Source of the DNA: an uncultured Lachnospiraceae bacterium | Lineage (GTDB): Bacteria > Bacillota > Clostridia > Lachnospirales > Lachnospiraceae | Assembly: GCA_949502235.1 (NCBI GenBank) | Contig: CATBDC010000004.1 | Location: 62,001 to 126,000 of the forward strand | Direction of reading: 5' to 3' | DNA length: 64,000 bases | Shown here: positions 32,601-41,870 of the stretch, piece after piece | Numbering within the stretch: the stretch's first letter is position 1 | Layout of the letters: each line of letters starts with the position of its first letter | Made by a program: the position numbers and the translations under genes | Notes under the pieces: generated by a model | What the model saw: only the letters and a program-made list of their open reading frames with translations | Told to the model about the DNA's origin: nothing | Database searches by the model: none

Positions 32601-34790
32601 ATGGGAATTGTATTTAATGACACTGCAAAAACAATTACACTACACACAAAAAATTCATCCTATCAGATGAAAATAGGAAACTTAGACTATTTACTGCATC
32701 TGTATTACGGACCCTCAATCTGCGATACGGACATGTCCTATCAGATTATGCAGTATGACAGAGGCTTTTCCGGAAATCCTTATGAATCGCGGAATGCCCG
32801 TACCTTTTCACTGGACGCCCAGCCCCAGGAATTTAGCACACAGCAGCAGGGGGATTTCCGCACTGCCAGCATTGAGGTGGTAAACAGTGACGGAAGCTAT
32901 TCCTTCAACGGAAAAGCAGTAAGCTATAAAATTACAAAAGGAAAATACAGCCTGGAATCACTTCCGGCTACATTTGCAATAGAAACCGACACCGCTGATA
33001 CCCTTGAGGTCACCTTATTTGACGATGTAAGTAAAGTAGAGGTCACTCTTTTATACGGCGTATTTGAAGAGGCAGATATCATTACCCGGGCCGTAAAGGT
33101 GAAAAACCTGGGAAATGCGCCTGTCCACTTAAAGAAAATCATGTCTGTATGCCTGGATTTCTTAAACGGTGCCGGCATGGATCTTGTAAGTCTTCCAGGG
33201 CGCTACGGACAGGAACGGCAGGTGGAAAGACAGCATATGAACCACCACATTCATACTATCGGAAGCGTCCGGGGCTCCTCCAGCCACCAGCAGAATCCCT
33301 TTGTGATTCTCTGTGACAAAGACGCGGCAGAGGATTATGGCAGATGCTACGGGTTTTCACTTATGTACAGCGGCAACTTTCTCACAGAGGCCGAGCTTGA
33401 CCAGTATGATCAGCTAAGGCTTGTTATGGGAATCCACCCGAAGCAGTTTGTTTACGAAATAAAGCCACAGGAGGTCTTTGAGGGGCCTGAGGTTGTTATG
33501 GCATTTTCCGAACACGGCTTTACTGGACTTTCCCACCTGTATCATGATTTTTACCGCACTAACCTGTGCAGGAGCAAATTTGTCACAGAGGTGAAGCGCC
33601 CGGTTCTCATCAACAGCTGGGAGGCGGCCTTTATGGATTTTGATGATGTAAAGCTTGTAAATATTGCAAAGGCAGCCAAAAATATGGGGGTCGATCTTCT
33701 TGTTATGGACGATGGGTGGTTCGGAAAGCGTGATGATGACAACAGCGGCCTGGGGGACTGGTTTGTAAATGAAGACAAAATCAAGTGCGGCCTCCACAAG
33801 CTGGTAGAGCAGATAAATGAGCTGGATATGAAGTTCGGTATCTGGTTTGAACCGGAAATGGTGTCCGAAGACAGCGACTTATACCGTATGCATCCCGAGT
33901 GGGTCATGCAGATCCCGGGACGCCACGCCGTAAGGAGCCGGAACCAGCTTGTCCTTGACATGAGCCGCAAAGATGTACAGGATTATCTGATCGAAAAGAT
34001 AAACGCTATACTTGACGATGCGGATATCTATTATGTAAAATGGGACATTAACCGCTCTCTTACTGATATCTGGTCAAATGAGCTGCCGGGTGAATATCAG
34101 GGTGAGGTATACCACCGTTATATCCTGGGTCTTTACCATGTCATGGATGAAATTATTAAGACACACCCGGATATTCTTTTTGAAGGCTGCTCCGGCGGAG
34201 GCGGCCGGTATGACGCTGCTATGCTTCATTACTATCCCCAGTACTGGGTAAGCGACAATAATAACCCTATTGACAGGTTAAAGCTCCACTATGGAACCTC
34301 CTTCGTGTATCCCACCTGTACAATGGGCGCGCACATTTCCGACAGCGGAAAATTCGTGCCTATTGAGACAAAGGCTGTTGTCGCCATGTGCGGAACCTTC
34401 GGATATGAGCTGGATGCAACCCACTTAAATAAAAAACAGCAGAAAATCTGCAGAAAGCAGAGTAATTTATTCCGCAAGTATTATCCTATTATTTTCAAGG
34501 GCGATTACTACCGACTTACGAATCCCTTTGAGCCGGGAAATATGACTGCGTGGATGCACGTATCAAAGAATAAAAGAGAGGCACTTTTAAGCGTGGTTGT
34601 CACAAACCTCACCTGCAACGGGCCCCAGGAATATATAAAGGCAAAGGGACTTAAGCCGGATGCCCTCTACCGGGTAAACGGCGGAGATGAGATCCGCTCC
34701 GGCTCCGCACTCATGAATGCAGGATTCCCGATTCCCCGGGAGGTTCCAGAGTATAGTTCCTTTCAGTTTTATCTTCGGATGGTGAAATAG
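32601..34790 (+). CDS. aga: Alpha-galactosidase, glycoside hydrolase family 36
   Basis: A 729-residue cytoplasmic GH36 enzyme that releases alpha-1,6-linked galactose from raffinose-type sugars and galactosides. It has an N-terminal beta-sandwich, the catalytic barrel with LVMDDGWFGKRDDD, KFGIWFEPEMVS, the nucleophile Asp (about 482) in YVKWDINR, the CSGGGGRYD substrate loop, acid/base Asp (about 552) in WVSDNNNPIDRL, and a C-terminal beta domain. No signal peptide, so substrate must be imported. CAGGAGG lies before the ATG. Ends in a strong terminator. Confidence 0.95.
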   Translation: MGIVFNDTAKTITLHTKNSSYQMKIGNLDYLLHLYYGPSICDTDMSYQIMQYDRGFSGNPYESRNARTFSLDAQPQEFSTQQQGDFRTASIEVVNSDGSYSFNGKAVSYKITKGKYSLESLPATFAIETDTADTLEVTLFDDVSKVEVTLLYGVFEEADIITRAVKVKNLGNAPVHLKKIMSVCLDFLNGAGMDLVSLPGRYGQERQVERQHMNHHIHTIGSVRGSSSHQQNPFVILCDKDAAEDYGRCYGFSLMYSGNFLTEAELDQYDQLRLVMGIHPKQFVYEIKPQEVFEGPEVVMAFSEHGFTGLSHLYHDFYRTNLCRSKFVTEVKRPVLINSWEAAFMDFDDVKLVNIAKAAKNMGVDLLVMDDGWFGKRDDDNSGLGDWFVNEDKIKCGLHKLVEQINELDMKFGIWFEPEMVSEDSDLYRMHPEWVMQIPGRHAVRSRNQLVLDMSRKDVQDYLIEKINAILDDADIYYVKWDINRSLTDIWSNELPGEYQGEVYHRYILGLYHVMDEIIKTHPDILFEGCSGGGGRYDAAMLHYYPQYWVSDNNNPIDRLKLHYGTSFVYPTCTMGAHISDSGKFVPIETKAVVAMCGTFGYELDATHLNKKQQKICRKQSNLFRKYYPIIFKGDYYRLTNPFEPGNMTAWMHVSKNKREALLSVVVTNLTCNGPQEYIKAKGLKPDALYRVNGGDEIRSGSALMNAGFPIPREVPEYSSFQFYLRMVK

Positions 34791-34805
34791 TAGAAAAGAG
34801 AATAC

Positions 34806-34847
34806 CAGAGCCTGCAGGATACTTTCATATCTATCCTGCAGGCTCTG
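34806..34847. terminator. Bidirectional terminator between GH36 and the AAA ATPase gene
   Basis: CAGAGCCTGCAGGATA and TATCCTGCAGGCTCTG form a perfect 16-bp stem with a 10-base loop, flanked by GAGA and TTTCTCTC. It separates the convergent genes ending at 34790 and 34855. Confidence 0.85.
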
Positions 34848-34854
34848 TTTCTCT

Positions 34855-36435
34855 CTATACAACCGCCTCTATGATACGTTTACCATTCACTTCTATTTCA
34901 CGGACGCCAATCTGTTTTTTCTGATTAAAATTAAAGCTTAGCATATAGCCTGTCTGCAGTCCATAATCTGACAGATAGTCCGCCAGCTGGCGCTCTCCCC
35001 GAAGATTATATTCATTTCCTCTCCAGATCTTCGTCTCTATTACAAACTGCTCGCCCTGATAGTCAACGATAATGTCCGTCCTCCCCATGCTCCGGGTACG
35101 GGCCTCTACATAATAATTTCCCGTTCCATTAATAATAGGACGCAGATAAAGCAGAAAATACCGCCGTCCCTCTTCCTCCAGAAATTCTTCCTTTCTGTTT
35201 CCATACAACTCATGAAAGTGGAGCACAAATTTTTCCAGAATTCTCCCCATATCCAGATGTCCGTCCTCTCGGATAAATAGATTCTTATCCCGCAAAGACG
35301 CTTTATACATATCCGAAGATTTAAGCTCATCCAGGGAAAGAAAATGATTATACAGCAGCGTGTCAAAAATACGGTTTGCCGGTATTACCTTCCCATCCTC
35401 ATTTTTCACAAATCCAAACATCACGGCAAGGCCAATCACCTGATTTGTCGGATTATATGTGACGGGCTTCCCGAAGAAAAGCAGCTCTTTCAGCATCTGC
35501 TCCAGCTCCGGATAATCTGCCAGCTTACCGATCAGCGATTCAAAGAGCGAATTGCTTTCTGTCAGTAATAAGCGGACAGCTGTAAGAAGCCCCTCCTTTG
35601 TCCACACAGTTTTACCATCTATTATTTTACACAGCCGGGATACGAGATAAGGATACCCAGACGTATAGTCATGCAGAAGCTCTGCCATTTTCAAAATATT
35701 CATACCCGTATGATGATCTGTCTCATACTCATCAAGCATCCTTTTAATTCTGTCTCTGGACAAGCTCATATCTACTTCAAAGTCAGCCGCAATATTCCAC
35801 GGACTGTTCATTCTATGATCCGCTTCGCTTCGGATCTTTCTTTTAAGATTCTTAATATCATATACCCCTGCGAGGATAACAGACTGGAAGGTAACCAGTC
35901 CCTTTGTATCTCTTTTCAGATAATAGCTGCGAAGCTGTGCAAGAAAGTCCAGGAATACCTGGTTATTGGATGCGCTGTCCACCTCGTCAATCATCAGAAC
36001 CACCGGCTTAAAGCTGCAGCCGCAGACACTCTGCAGATGCCGGAATAATGTCATAAGACTATAATCTCTCTCCTCATTTTCTGCTGTATCCCAGAGCTTC
36101 TCCAAAAGCGCTGCCATACCAGGCATATTTTCTGCATGATGACGCCTCATTTCCTGTAAAAACAATTCAAGAAAGGCAATAGAAAATGTGTGCTCATCTT
36201 CAAAAGAAGCGCTGCCAAGATCCTGAAAATCAAGACTTATCACAAGGTAGTCTCCGGCCAGCTCTTTTTCCAGCGCTGTCAATGTGGTGGTCTTCCCATA
36301 CTGACGGGCGCGGCTTATGCTAAAATACGCCCCGGCCTCCACCATTGCACGTATCTGACCAATACAGCCGGACATATCCGCCATATAATGTTTTTCAGGT
36401 ATACATGGTCCCGTCACATTAAATACCTTTCCCAT
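34855..36435 (-). CDS. AAA-like ATPase with C-terminal PD-(D/E)XK nuclease-like domain
   Basis: A 526-residue protein. The ATPase part has an unusual P-loop RARQYGKTT (about 42-50), Walker B VVLMIDEVD and winged-helix-like regions (HDYTSGYPYLVSRLCKII). This is the AAA_35 / AAA-like group common in gut Firmicutes, Bacteroidetes and archaea. The last 100 residues contain RTDIIVDYQG, VIETKIWRG and GERQLADYL, the D...ExK...Q pattern of a PD-(D/E)XK nuclease. The family has been viewed as mobile or defence-like; its function is not settled. It interrupts an otherwise galactoside-related gene set and has its own borders (terminator on one side, palindromic repeat on the other). Confidence 0.8.
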   Translation of the reverse strand: MGKVFNVTGPCIPEKHYMADMSGCIGQIRAMVEAGAYFSISRARQYGKTTTLTALEKELAGDYLVISLDFQDLGSASFEDEHTFSIAFLELFLQEMRRHHAENMPGMAALLEKLWDTAENEERDYSLMTLFRHLQSVCGCSFKPVVLMIDEVDSASNNQVFLDFLAQLRSYYLKRDTKGLVTFQSVILAGVYDIKNLKRKIRSEADHRMNSPWNIAADFEVDMSLSRDRIKRMLDEYETDHHTGMNILKMAELLHDYTSGYPYLVSRLCKIIDGKTVWTKEGLLTAVRLLLTESNSLFESLIGKLADYPELEQMLKELLFFGKPVTYNPTNQVIGLAVMFGFVKNEDGKVIPANRIFDTLLYNHFLSLDELKSSDMYKASLRDKNLFIREDGHLDMGRILEKFVLHFHELYGNRKEEFLEEEGRRYFLLYLRPIINGTGNYYVEARTRSMGRTDIIVDYQGEQFVIETKIWRGNEYNLRGERQLADYLSDYGLQTGYMLSFNFNQKKQIGVREIEVNGKRIIEAVV

Positions 36436-36551
36436 TGGATGCTCCTTTCCTGATTATCGTTCTTATGTATCTTCATTGAATCCATTATAATCCTGAAATG
36501 CAGAACTCGCAAGCGTTATCCCTATCTGTGAAAATCCCGTGAAAACATGAT

Positions 36552-36684
36552 GTTACTGTTCACACAGGACTTTGCATTTACTGCAAAGTCCGTAAGAAAG
36601 TGATTCAAGAGTGCAAAAATCCCATTGCCGAAGGCAATTTTAAATGGATTTTTGCAGGTTACTGTGAACGGAGTGAACAGTAAC
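36552..36684. repeat. MITE-like palindromic repeat, copy A (133 bp, full length)
   Basis: Perfect 12-bp terminal inverted repeats GTTACTGTTCAC (36552-36563) and its complement (36673-36684). Inside are three stem-loops: GGACTTTGCA/TGCAAAGTCC (36567-36591), TGCAAAAATCC/GGATTTTTGCA (36612-36656) with an inner ATTGCC/GGCAAT, and a GTTACTGT/ACAGTAAC end hairpin. Partial copies occur at 52304-52369 and 60005-60047. Its right half lies in the 3' end of the galactanase gene and supplies its stop codon. Confidence 0.8.
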
Positions 36685-37785
36685 AAAATCCCGGATCACC
36701 TTCCACGCCGGAAGTGCATTTCCGTCATAATCAAATAGCGCCTGGTTCGCCCACTCATTTCCGCAGGGGCCCGGATCATTCATATATTCAAGGGAGCTCA
36801 CTGTAGCCCATCCGCTCCCGGCTATGGGAATCCATGCCGGTTCCCACCAGAAAAATCCTTTCCCGCGCCCATCCGGCACACGGCTGATTGTGTCTAACAA
36901 ATCCTTTATAAAATCCGCCTGGCCTTCCTTCGTCATCGGATAGTCTATTTTTTCTACAAGATGAGGCTTCGTGGCATAGCCTTTGCGCTGATCCCCGGAA
37001 AGTCCTTCATACTCCCCATAATCCTCCATTGTATACCCCATAGACGTTTCCACTACAATCAAATCCTTATGATACCGGCAGGCAATATCCCTCATATTTT
37101 CCTCCAGCATTTTCATACTGCCATGCCAGAAGGGATAATAGGACAGGCCGATAATCTGGAATTCCTCCCCCCGTTTCATAAATTCATCAAACCACCTGCG
37201 GTAAAGCTCATTATTCCCGCCGTTATCCAGGTGGAGCATGACCGGAAGCTCTTTATAAACCGCACGCACTCCCCGGATACCGGCATTTACAAACCGGGCA
37301 ATATTATCATAATCCGGAATTTTCCCCTCCGGCCAGAGAAGCCCATTGGTAAGCTCATTCCCGACCTGAGCCATCTTAAGCCTGATTCCCGCTTCTGTAA
37401 ATGCCTTAAGCACATCCCTGGTATACTCAAATACCGCTTCTTCAAGCTCTGTCACGCTGTACGAGGCCCATGCCTTGGGCTTTATCTGCTTCCCCGGATC
37501 CGCCCAGAAATCACTGTATTGAAAATTCAGCAATACTCCAAGTCCTGCCTCTGTCGCCCTTCCCGAAATCTCAAGAGCAGTCTCAAGGTCATTCCCACCT
37601 GCCCCGTAAGGTTTTCCGTCCTTCGAATACGGATCATGAAAGAGCCGCACCCGGATTGTATCCACATCATACCGCTTCATAAGCTCCAGAATTTCCGTCT
37701 TGATTCCTCCGTCATAATACCGGGCTCCAAGCCTCTCAAGCTCCAAAAGCGTAGACAAGTCCATGCCCTTTATAAAATTACTCAT
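36640..37785 (-). CDS. ganB-like: Endo-beta-1,4-galactanase, glycoside hydrolase family 53
   Basis: A 381-residue GH53 barrel that cleaves beta-1,4-galactan or galacto-oligosaccharides. Seen: KGMDLSTLLELE start, DTIRVRLFHDPYS, FQYSDFWADPGKQ, acid/base Glu144 in AQVGNE, nucleophile Glu246 in VVETSMGY, and FFWWEPAWIP. No signal peptide, so it acts inside the cell on imported oligosaccharides, unlike most secreted galactanases. The last about 14 residues (VTVHSVHSNLQKSI) are encoded by a palindromic repeat and are not part of the family. The beta-galactosidase gene lies 47 bases upstream on the same strand. Confidence 0.93.
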   Translation of the reverse strand: MSNFIKGMDLSTLLELERLGARYYDGGIKTEILELMKRYDVDTIRVRLFHDPYSKDGKPYGAGGNDLETALEISGRATEAGLGVLLNFQYSDFWADPGKQIKPKAWASYSVTELEEAVFEYTRDVLKAFTEAGIRLKMAQVGNELTNGLLWPEGKIPDYDNIARFVNAGIRGVRAVYKELPVMLHLDNGGNNELYRRWFDEFMKRGEEFQIIGLSYYPFWHGSMKMLEENMRDIACRYHKDLIVVETSMGYTMEDYGEYEGLSGDQRKGYATKPHLVEKIDYPMTKEGQADFIKDLLDTISRVPDGRGKGFFWWEPAWIPIAGSGWATVSSLEYMNDPGPCGNEWANQALFDYDGNALPAWKVIRDFVTVHSVHSNLQKSI

Positions 37786-37832
37786 AATATTTTCCTCCCT
37801 GCCAGGTATAAATGATGGGCAGGGACAGCCGG

Positions 37833-40800
37833 TTACATTCCGCAGAACACAAAGCTAAATACCAGCTTCCCGCTTACATCCAAAAGATACTCCGGATGCG
37901 TAAGTGAACCCCAGCTGTCGTCTCCCGCGATTCCCATCTGGCCCTTTGCCGCCCGTACAACTGTATAGTGTACCTCCGGAAGTTCAAAGGAATGTGCTGC
38001 GTTTTCCATCTCATGAGGCGTATAGGGAAGCGCAGAGAAGCTCATAGGACCGTTTTCGGCAGTCATCATGAAGCGCATGCCTCTTCCCTTCCTGTCTGTA
38101 ACCTCCGCGTACCTTACCTCCTCCTTATTGCCGCACTCCTGGGGGACAAGGTATTCTGCCATATTATCCTTGACGAGATTCTTATATATACCAAGCTTTG
38201 CACCCTTCTTCCTGTCTGCGTAGGTCTCTGCCGGACCAAGGCCGTACCATTTTACATGGTCATAATCTGCGCTAAGCTTAAACAGCATGCCGAACTCCGG
38301 CATATCACCCAGCTCCTTCACCGGATCATAGGAAAGTGTTGTCCTGATACAGCCATCGCCGAATACCTCGTAGGCCACCTGGCACTGTGCGGCAGGGGTT
38401 GTATTCAGATTATACGCAAAACCAACCAAAACACTGTAATCCCGTTCCTCAATCACCGGCTTACTAAGTGCAAACGCCTCCTCGCCTACAGATTTGTGAG
38501 AAAGATACATGCTTGCAAGCTTCCACTGCCCGTAGCGCACCGGCATCTGATTTCCGCAGTCATTATCTACAGGAGCGCGCCAGAAGTTCGGCTTCGGCCC
38601 TGTCATAAGCATCTCCCTGCCTCCATATTTATAAGAAACAAGTCCGCCGAACATAACGGAAAAAAGTGCCTCAAAATGTGTTCCCCTTACGCCGATATTA
38701 TGTCCGCTTCTGATTACTGTAAGCTTCTCCTTACACGGCTCCTCTTCCTTTGCAATTTCATACACATACTGTCCAAATGCAATCTCATGGCCTCTCCGTG
38801 CCCAAATCGTATCCTCTTTTAAATGGAAGGAAACCGTAACCGCATATTCTCCCACACATGTCTCTTCCTGAACCGGAAGTACATAGGTTTCTTCACTTAA
38901 AGGCGCTACATGAGTATCAAGCAGGGACTTTCTTATGACATGTCCGTCCCTCTCTACAGTCACCCGGCACTCGAAGGTATCCGTATTCAAAAACAGATTC
39001 TTATTAATAATCCTGACTTCTGTTTTTCCTACCTCCGCCGTAATATTCTGGTAGTTAAACTTTACCTCCTGCATCTTCGGAGATTCTTCCCTGTTTCCGT
39101 AAACAATTCCATTTCCGCTGAAATTATAGTCTGTGGGACGCTCGCCGAAATCTCCGCCGTAGGCCTGAAACTCCTTTCCATACCTGTTCTTTTTGTAAAT
39201 AGACTGGTCAATATAGTCCCAGATAAAGCCTCCCTGGTACAATGGCTCTGTATCTGCCAAATCTGTATATTTATGCATTGCCCCGCAGGAATTTCCCATG
39301 GCATGAGTATACTCACAGCAGATAAAGGGCTTGCTTCTGTCCTTTGCCAGAAATTCCTTTATTTTTTCTACGGAGGTGTACATCTGGCTCTCCATGTCGC
39401 TTGTATCATTATATCTTCGATCCCAGAACACTCCTTCATAATGGACAAGGCGTGTGGGGTCAAGCTTCCTGAAGAGCTGTGACATTTCATAGATATCCCT
39501 TCCGCCGAAGGATTCATTTCCGCAGGACCAGATTAAAACAGACGGATGGTTCTTGTCTCTCTGATAAATAGAATTTACACGGTCAAGCATCATATCAAGC
39601 CACTCCGGCTTATCATTTGGGACAATCTCCGAATAATCGCCGGTATCCTTTGCAAGATCCCAGCTCCCGTGGGATTCCAGATTAGTCTCATCAATCATAT
39701 AAAGGCCGTACTCATCGCAGAGCCTGTATATGAGGGAATCATCCGGATAATGGCAGGTTCTGACGGCATTTATATTATTTCTCTTCATGGTTTCCAAATC
39801 CTGCCACAGCTCCGCTTCGCTTACATGACGCCCGTTTACCGCGCTGAATTCATGGCGGTTCACACCCTTGAACACAATCCTCTTTCCATTCAGCGTCATA
39901 ATATGATCCTTCATCTCAAACCGCCTGAAGCCTGTCTTCTCGGGAATCACCTCCATAAGCGTCCCTAAGCCGTCATATACCTCCAGCGTCAAATCATAAA
40001 GCGCCGGCTCTTCTGCGCTCCAAAGCTTCGGATTTTCCACAATCCATGAATAAGAGACCTCACTCCCGGCTTCCTTTTCCTCTTCAAATATAACTGTTCC
40101 ATCCTTTGCAAGCCTGAATACAATCTTTCCGGCAGTCTCCTCCTCTGCCGCCATTTTAAGGGAAACCGTAAGCTTTGCCTTTTCAAACGTCTCATCCGGG
40201 ACAGCCTGAATCGTCATATCACGCACATGCACCCTCGGAACCGTATAAAGATATACATCCCTGTAAATACCAGAGAACCGGTAAAAATCCTGATCCTCAC
40301 ACCAGCTTGAGGACGTCCACTTGAACACCTGTACCGCAAGCTTATTTTCCCCATCCTTCACATATTCCGTAAGCTCAAACTCCGATGGGGTAAAAGAGTC
40401 CTCACTATATCCCACAAATCTGCCGTTAAGCCAAATCGCAAGTCCGCTTTCTGCTCCCTGTAAAGAAATAAAAAGCTGTTTTCCCTTCATTCTCTCCGGC
40501 ACCGTAAAATATTTTACATAGCTTGCCACCGGATTAAAAAATTCCGGTATCTCCCCAGGGTGGATCTCGTCATGCCCTTCCCATGGATACTGCGTATTCA
40601 CGTACTGCGGCACATCATATCCCTCCATCTGGATATGCGCCGGTACATGAATATCCTCCCAGCTCATGCAGGAGTACTCTTCCTTCTCGAAGCCCTTAAC
40701 CGAAGCCTCGTAATTCCTTGCATAATGGAACTTCCAAAGCCCGTTAAGGCTTTCCTTAAAGCTTTCGTATCCGGTCTCCATATCCATCACGGAGCTATAA

Positions 40801-40883
40801 AATTTATGGTCAGAATGAGCTTCAAGCCTCCTGTCGCAAAAATACTGCGGATCCCTTACCTTCCCAAAATCAAATGTATTCAT
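37833..40883 (-). CDS. lacZ: Beta-galactosidase, glycoside hydrolase family 2 (LacZ type)
   Basis: A 1016-residue LacZ-type enzyme. Domain order: N-terminal jelly roll (about 45-210), two immunoglobulin-like domains around the GH2 barrel, catalytic acid/base Glu (about 456) in WSCGNESFGG, nucleophile Glu (about 524) in CCEYTHAMGNS, and the large C-terminal Bgal_small_N domain ending near the C-terminus. It hydrolyses lactose and beta-galactosides, and with the GH53 enzyme would finish galacto-oligosaccharides to galactose. It diverges from an AraC regulator at 41013. A TATAAT -10 box lies about 38 bases before its start on the minus strand, without a good -35, as expected for activator control. 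Confidence 0.96.
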   Translation of the reverse strand: MNTFDFGKVRDPQYFCDRRLEAHSDHKFYSSVMDMETGYESFKESLNGLWKFHYARNYEASVKGFEKEEYSCMSWEDIHVPAHIQMEGYDVPQYVNTQYPWEGHDEIHPGEIPEFFNPVASYVKYFTVPERMKGKQLFISLQGAESGLAIWLNGRFVGYSEDSFTPSEFELTEYVKDGENKLAVQVFKWTSSSWCEDQDFYRFSGIYRDVYLYTVPRVHVRDMTIQAVPDETFEKAKLTVSLKMAAEEETAGKIVFRLAKDGTVIFEEEKEAGSEVSYSWIVENPKLWSAEEPALYDLTLEVYDGLGTLMEVIPEKTGFRRFEMKDHIMTLNGKRIVFKGVNRHEFSAVNGRHVSEAELWQDLETMKRNNINAVRTCHYPDDSLIYRLCDEYGLYMIDETNLESHGSWDLAKDTGDYSEIVPNDKPEWLDMMLDRVNSIYQRDKNHPSVLIWSCGNESFGGRDIYEMSQLFRKLDPTRLVHYEGVFWDRRYNDTSDMESQMYTSVEKIKEFLAKDRSKPFICCEYTHAMGNSCGAMHKYTDLADTEPLYQGGFIWDYIDQSIYKKNRYGKEFQAYGGDFGERPTDYNFSGNGIVYGNREESPKMQEVKFNYQNITAEVGKTEVRIINKNLFLNTDTFECRVTVERDGHVIRKSLLDTHVAPLSEETYVLPVQEETCVGEYAVTVSFHLKEDTIWARRGHEIAFGQYVYEIAKEEEPCKEKLTVIRSGHNIGVRGTHFEALFSVMFGGLVSYKYGGREMLMTGPKPNFWRAPVDNDCGNQMPVRYGQWKLASMYLSHKSVGEEAFALSKPVIEERDYSVLVGFAYNLNTTPAAQCQVAYEVFGDGCIRTTLSYDPVKELGDMPEFGMLFKLSADYDHVKWYGLGPAETYADRKKGAKLGIYKNLVKDNMAEYLVPQECGNKEEVRYAEVTDRKGRGMRFMMTAENGPMSFSALPYTPHEMENAAHSFELPEVHYTVVRAAKGQMGIAGDDSWGSLTHPEYLLDVSGKLVFSFVFCGM

Positions 40884-41012
40884 CAGAACTTCCTCCTTTT
40901 ATCCATCATTTTTTTCATTATAGTATACCTGGACAAAGGAAAGTGTAGTATGTTAAACTAAATAATATAAGATTTCGAAACTAATATAAAAATACTTGTA
41001 CAGGAGGCTGCC

Positions 41013-41822
41013 ATGCCGATACATTTTAGAAACTCTCCCGTCAACGAGCCATTTATCCTGGATTCTATAGGCAACCACTGGAGCCAGGACAGGGTGCTGC
41101 GCCCAAAGGGCTACCCCCTTTACCACTATCTCCATACAGAAAAAGGACAGGGGATTATTGACACACCGGGAAAAACCTACACTCTGAATGAGGGAGAAGG
41201 AATTCTTCTAGCCCCCGGCCTTCACCACACCTATACAAAGTGTACGGAAGAATGGCTTACCTCTTTTGCCACCTTTACCGGCACAATTGACAGCAGCATT
41301 GGAAAAATCGTTGGGAACCGCCAGGTAATTTTTATGGAAAAGGAGCAGGGCGTCCTGATAAGCGCCCTGATTGATTCTATTATGGATGACTGGGACATGC
41401 TTGTTTCTGACACCCGTGCTCTGTCTATCCGCTGCTACTGCCTGCTGATGCATTTCGCAGACAGCGTCCATACCCATTCTCTGGCTAAAGAGCCCTTGTA
41501 CCTGCGGTATGTAGAGCCGGTAATAAAGGAGATTGAAACACATTTTAGCTCCCCCGAGCTTACTGCTGCAGGCTTAAGCGCACAGGTCTACATAAGCCCC
41601 CAGTATCTCTCCCGGCTGTTCCGCAGATTCTTAGGCTGCTCTGTTTACGAGTACCTGACAACCTACCGGATAAATAGGGCGAGAGAGCTTCTCGTGTCTA
41701 ATCCCCGCTTGGAGGTACAGCAGATCGCAGGGCTTACCGGATTCTCGGACGCAAGCCATTTTATTGCTATGTTTAAAAAAGCAGCAGGGGTAACGCCGCT
41801 TGAATTCCGAAAATTAAACTGA
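41013..41822 (+). CDS. AraC-family regulator with cupin sensor, divergent from lacZ
   Basis: A 269-residue AraC protein. The N-terminal cupin-type sugar-binding domain has GEGILLAPGLHHTYT. The C-terminal double helix-turn-helix has LSAQVYISPQYLSRLFRRFLG and IAGLTGFSDASHFIAMFKKAAGVTP. CAGGAGG lies before the ATG. Divergent arrangement with the beta-galactosidase gene over a 129-base gap makes it the likely activator of lacZ and the galactanase gene. Confidence 0.9.
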   Translation: MPIHFRNSPVNEPFILDSIGNHWSQDRVLRPKGYPLYHYLHTEKGQGIIDTPGKTYTLNEGEGILLAPGLHHTYTKCTEEWLTSFATFTGTIDSSIGKIVGNRQVIFMEKEQGVLISALIDSIMDDWDMLVSDTRALSIRCYCLLMHFADSVHTHSLAKEPLYLRYVEPVIKEIETHFSSPELTAAGLSAQVYISPQYLSRLFRRFLGCSVYEYLTTYRINRARELLVSNPRLEVQQIAGLTGFSDASHFIAMFKKAAGVTPLEFRKLN

Positions 41823-41870
41823 TATGATGAGGATATTCTGAAACCCAAATAATATATGGAGGAACTTACA

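Noticed and set aside
36552-36684. CRISPR-like repeats
   Set aside because: The repeat copies are kilobases apart, internally palindromic and not arranged with regular spacers; no cas genes are present.
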